From Candidatus Dadabacteria bacterium (GTDB lineage: Bacteria; J088), in NCBI GenBank assembly GCA_003695505.1, contig RFIY01000056.1:1-8993 (forward strand): a DNA stretch of 8,993 nt, read 5' to 3'. The notes under the pieces were generated by a model. That model ran no database searches. It saw only the letters and a program-made list of their open reading frames with translations, and was not told the origin of the DNA. This document shows, one piece after another, positions 6,353 through 8,993 of this stretch. The position numbers and the translations under genes are program-made. Each line of letters begins with the position of its first letter. Position 1 is the first letter of the stretch.

Positions 6353-6384
6353 CAAACGCCCCGGGTGTGATTCCGGGGCGTTTG
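6353..6384 (-). terminator. Rho-independent terminator of the lipoprotein gene
   Basis: A perfect 12-bp stem, CAAACGCCCCGG (6353-6364) with CCGGGGCGTTTG (6373-6384), encloses an 8-nt loop. Read on the minus strand, the stem runs into TTTGTTTTTG, a T-rich tail. It begins 25 nt after the TGA of the gene ending at 6409. The plus-strand side has no T tract, so it acts mainly in the minus direction. Confidence 0.9.
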
Positions 6385-6408
6385 CAATCGTCGTCGTTGT
6401 GTTTCAGG

Positions 6409-8439
6409 TCAGAGCAGATTCGTAATGTTCTGGAACAAGCCCTGCATCAGCGCGTTGAGGCTGCGGTTGGTGGCCGGGAAGAACACATTGCTGCCAAGGT
6501 CGTACACTTTTGTTTCATCGTTTGTGTCCACCAGGCGAATATAGAGAATCCCGCTCAGCGTTGGATCGCGGAATGCGAGCATACCCAGGGGGCTCTTCAC
6601 CAGATCCGCGCGCAAGCCGAATTCTGTGCTCGTTGGCGGCTGGATATCCTCGACGGTTAGCGACGACTGCGCGGCCAGATCCGCCATTTCGCGCAGGTTG
6701 TCGGTATAGTCGACGCCGTCACTTCGGCTGTGTTCGACACGAAACTCGGTGGTGGTGATCTGCGGGAAGTACTCCGGCGTGAAATGGTCCATGTCGATGG
6801 CCCGATACTCGCTCGGGCCGTCGCAAAGAAAGTCCTCTGCGCCGGTTTCGGGGTTCCTCGGCGCATTGGTCGGGTCGGTATCGCCGGCAGGACTCAGTGA
6901 ATCATCGCATTCAAATTCGAGCAGGAGCCGCACATCGTCCCAGGACTCGACGTACTCGGTGACAGTTTTGCCGTTGGTCGTGTCGGTGACGGCCATGGTG
7001 ACCGGCAATGTCCAGAAGGGCAGCCAGTCGCGCAGCCATCCTTTGGGCGCCTTGAAGTACTGACCGACGTCGAATTCCAGTACATCCGGAATCACGCCGC
7101 GCAGCACGCCAGAGATCAGATCTTCGTTGACGAGGCTGCTGCTGAGCAGCGAATCGAGATCCTCGATTGCACTTGCGTCCTGACCGCTCAGTTCCAGCAC
7201 CGCCTGAATGACGGCCTGGGCGAATCCCGAGCGAACCAGTGCCGTGGTCAGCACCGAAATCAGCGGCACCAGGTCGCGGCTCCAATTGATGCGCACGGCC
7301 GTGTCTCCGGCAAATGCGGCGGCGATGTTGTCGACGCCATCCATCACCTCATCGTTGATGTTGAACTGGATCTCATCCAGCGTGTCGATGTTGACGATCG
7401 GGGTCGCCGAGAAATCAATATTGAGCTGGATCGTGAAGCCGCGGTCATCCTGCTCGACCAGGGCGACCACGTCATCGGTCTGGTCATCGGTCTCGGTAAT
7501 GATGAAATTGAGCGCCTTGCTCAGGTCATCCATCGCCGTCGCAAACTGGACGCCTGCGGTTTTCATGGCTTCCGCGTCGGCGAGGCCGAGCAGCTTGTTC
7601 TGGCTGGCAAGAACCGTCGCTGCGACATTCGACAGAATGCTGACCAGCGGCGGGTTGTCCGTGGCGAACAGCTCATCAACCTGATTGAAGATATGCGTGA
7701 ATGCCTCGGTCGTGCCGAAGTCGATTGAGAAGTCGGTTGCCAGGATCATCTGCATCACGCCGTCCGCGACCAGAAACACGCTGTCGAGAAACAGGGCCTC
7801 GGCCAGGTCGTGCTCACCTTTCATATCCATCAGTTCAAACGGCAATGCCTTGAACTTGATCGGCAGATGCTGAAACGTGATGGAAAAGTCCGGATTCTGT
7901 TTGACTTGCGCGAGGATCGTCGCATTGCCGGCGAAAAAGTCTGAAAACTCCTTGACAAAACTGTCGAGCGTACTTGCGACCAGTCCCGATCCGCCCGCGG
8001 CTTCCAGGCGCGCATCGACCTCGCCAATCCAGGCCTGCGGCGTCATTCCGGGGGCAAACTGGGGGAGGGCGCCAAATTGCTGCGCGATGCCGAGCAGGGT
8101 GCTGAGTGTTTCGAGCCAGTCATTGATCTGGTTGAGTGTGTTCGCCATGACAAACATATAACGCGCCTGATCCTTGGCGACCGGATCGAAGTTCAGCGCG
8201 ACGGCGAGCTCGGAATAGTCACCTTCGTCATTGACGAGCTTTTCGAGTTCAGTTTTGGCTTCGAGGTACTCACCCTTCTCGAGCAGCGCCTTGGCCGATT
8301 CCAGTTTGGACAGGGCATCCGCAAACGCCTTGGGTTCGCCGTCTGAGGTCCCGCCGACAAAGCAGCCGTGCATCATCAGGGCCAATGCCAGCGTCATCAG
8401 TCCGCGGCCGCGAAAGATTGGTGCGAAATTTCTGGACAT
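6409..8439 (-). CDS. Large acidic putative lipoprotein of unknown family
   Basis: 676 residues from ATG 8439. I do not recognise the family. A signal sequence (MSRNFAPIFRGRGL followed by a hydrophobic MTLALALMMHG) ends at Cys26. The MHGC box is a poor but possible lipobox, so export with a lipid anchor is likely rather than certain. Residues about 38-132 form amphipathic helices rich in Lys/Glu (for example SKLESAKALLEKGEYLEAK) that resemble a TPR-like hairpin. The rest is strongly acidic, with Asp clusters such as TETDDQTDD (about 315-323), and has only two further cysteines (about 511 and 539), a possible disulfide. The C-terminal part looks beta-rich. Frames upstream to 8538 are open, but the promoter -10 box overlaps that ATG, so translation must start later; GGGAG lies 11 nt before ATG 8439. 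ATG 8397 is an alternative. It is a single-gene unit with its own promoter and terminator. A surface or periplasmic role is inferred. Confidence 0.75.
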   Translation of the reverse strand: MSRNFAPIFRGRGLMTLALALMMHGCFVGGTSDGEPKAFADALSKLESAKALLEKGEYLEAKTELEKLVNDEGDYSELAVALNFDPVAKDQARYMFVMANTLNQINDWLETLSTLLGIAQQFGALPQFAPGMTPQAWIGEVDARLEAAGGSGLVASTLDSFVKEFSDFFAGNATILAQVKQNPDFSITFQHLPIKFKALPFELMDMKGEHDLAEALFLDSVFLVADGVMQMILATDFSIDFGTTEAFTHIFNQVDELFATDNPPLVSILSNVAATVLASQNKLLGLADAEAMKTAGVQFATAMDDLSKALNFIITETDDQTDDVVALVEQDDRGFTIQLNIDFSATPIVNIDTLDEIQFNINDEVMDGVDNIAAAFAGDTAVRINWSRDLVPLISVLTTALVRSGFAQAVIQAVLELSGQDASAIEDLDSLLSSSLVNEDLISGVLRGVIPDVLEFDVGQYFKAPKGWLRDWLPFWTLPVTMAVTDTTNGKTVTEYVESWDDVRLLLEFECDDSLSPAGDTDPTNAPRNPETGAEDFLCDGPSEYRAIDMDHFTPEYFPQITTTEFRVEHSRSDGVDYTDNLREMADLAAQSSLTVEDIQPPTSTEFGLRADLVKSPLGMLAFRDPTLSGILYIRLVDTNDETKVYDLGSNVFFPATNRSLNALMQGLFQNITNLL

Positions 8440-8536
8440 CAAGGGTAGCACTCCCGTACAATCGTTAACGGTGGCTGACGACGCGGCGCAGTGCCGCAGT
8501 GCGTCAAACAACGTTTTTGTTTCCATCAGGAAAACC

Positions 8537-8566
8537 ATTATAAGTGAATCTTGATCGCGCCGTAAA
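8537..8566 (-). promoter_or_regulatory. Sigma-70-type promoter for the lipoprotein gene
   Basis: On the minus strand TTTACG (8561-8566) is followed by 18 nt and a consensus TATAAT (8537-8542). Transcription would begin near 8530, giving a leader of about 90 nt before ATG 8439. The -10 box overlaps the upstream in-frame ATG at 8538, which rules that codon out as the start of this transcript. The promoter also covers the start codon of the divergent gene at 8544. Confidence 0.7.
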
Positions 8567-8993
8567 GTGTTCCGTTATCGCGGCCTGTATGGCGGTTGCC
8601 GGGCAGGCCGCGGTCGCGGCGCCAAGGGCGCACTCCTGGGGGGGGCGTGCGGCGGCTGCCGGCGGGACGCTGGTCGAAGCAACGGTGATGGATACAGGTC
8701 ATCTACGGGTCACGCGCAGTCTCTGTTCCGGGCACAGTGCCATTGTGGGGCGCGATGCGGTATGGCCGGTAGGCGGAGCTATGCCGGCCCCCGGCAGCCG
8801 GGTCGTAGGATTGTATGCTGCGGCTTCGCAGCGACTCGATGTCGTCGACCTGGCCTGGACACGCTGGGCGCTGGATTTGTCCCAAGTTTATCGGCAGAGC
8901 GTCTGTCGGGCGGGGGAGCGGCCGGAACGCGCGTCGCGGTGGTTGCGGGCGGGCTGGCAGGATCTGTTGTCTATCCCGGATCAGCGGGCGCGG
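8544..8993 (+). CDS. Putative secreted protein of unknown function, N-terminal part
   Basis: 150 codons run from GTG 8544 and remain open at the right edge. The GTG directly follows an in-frame TAA, and AGG (8528-8530) lies 13 nt upstream, so the ribosome site is weakly spaced. The N-terminus MNLDRAVKC followed by a hydrophobic stretch (VIAACMAVAGQAAVAA, residues 11-26) and an Ala-x-Ala-type exit reads as a Sec signal peptide. The mature part has no motif I know; it contains LRVTRSLCSGHS (55-66) and DVVDLAWTRWALDLSQVYR (99-117). Codons have GC-rich third positions and normal residue use, unlike the competing open frame beginning at GTG 8567, which is loaded with Cys, Gly and Arg. A run of eight G (8638-8645) lies at codons 32-34. 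ATG 8589 is an alternative start but would remove most of the signal peptide. The gene is divergent from the lipoprotein gene. Confidence 0.6.
   Translation, partial: MNLDRAVKCSVIAACMAVAGQAAVAAPRAHSWGGRAAAAGGTLVEATVMDTGHLRVTRSLCSGHSAIVGRDAVWPVGGAMPAPGSRVVGLYAAASQRLDVVDLAWTRWALDLSQVYRQSVCRAGERPERASRWLRAGWQDLLSIPDQRAR

Noticed and set aside
5785-6387. 200-codon minus-strand open frame through the repeat region
   Set aside because: Its translation repeats with the DNA repeats (PGPRAGIQPR/SRPPSRDPA-like blocks) and it reads through the terminator; this is a repeat-generated frame.
7471-7493. 11-nt direct repeat GTCATCGGTCT in the lipoprotein gene
   Set aside because: It is in frame and simply encodes the Asp-rich TETDDQTDD stretch; there is no sign of a longer tandem array.
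8567-8993. Alternative open plus-strand frame from GTG 8567
   Set aside because: It is very rich in Cys, Gly and Arg, with no signal peptide; the 8544 frame has normal composition and a signal sequence. A frameshift at the G8 tract cannot be excluded.

Overview
The window looks like chromosomal DNA of a GC-rich Gram-negative bacterium. I would place it in Pseudomonadota, perhaps Gammaproteobacteria. The reasons are the consistently GC-rich third codon positions, a probable outer-membrane-type lipoprotein, and palindromic dispersed repeats of the GTCATCCCGG/CCGGGATGAC kind. There is no rRNA or other marker gene, so the taxonomy is an inference.

Layout. Positions 4789 down to 1 (minus strand) hold a tightly packed five-gene operon that runs off the left edge. 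In order it encodes a GtrB/ArnC/DPM-type polyprenyl-phosphate glycosyltransferase (GT2), a multi-pass GT-C (GT39/ArnT-like) glycosyltransferase, a DprE1-family FAD oxidoreductase, a DprE2-family SDR, and the first 54 residues of a small EamA/SMR-type (ArnE/F-like) membrane protein. Three of the four junctions are 4-nt start/stop overlaps (GTGA, ATGA, GTGA) and the fourth is a 4-nt gap. Divergent from it, on the plus strand at 4935-5687, is a class I SAM-dependent methyltransferase. The intergenic region between them carries a perfect 14-bp inverted repeat, GGTTTGTGCAAACC.

Positions 5688-6352 contain no gene. They are a mosaic of palindromic repeats, including two copies of one unit (5816-6010 and 6172-6330) that differ by an internal indel. 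A strong rho-independent terminator at 6353-6384 serves the minus-strand gene at 6409-8439, a large acidic putative lipoprotein of no family I recognise. Its promoter (TTTACG-18-TATAAT) lies at 8537-8566 and overlaps the start of a divergent plus-strand gene at 8544, which encodes a putative secreted protein truncated by the right edge.

How the genes may work together. DprE1 and DprE2 are the two halves of the mycobacterial decaprenyl-phosphoryl-ribose 2'-epimerase, which makes the D-arabinose donor decaprenyl-phosphoryl-arabinose. Here they sit with a lipid-phosphate sugar transferase, a GT-C enzyme of the type that uses polyprenyl-phosphate sugars in the periplasm, and a flippase-like protein. 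The simplest reading is that the operon loads a sugar on undecaprenyl phosphate, epimerises it at C2, flips it and transfers it to a cell-surface glycan, lipid or protein. The sugar (D-arabinofuranose or something else) and the acceptor cannot be read from the sequence. The DprE1 homologue has Ala where M. tuberculosis DprE1 has the benzothiazinone-target Cys387.
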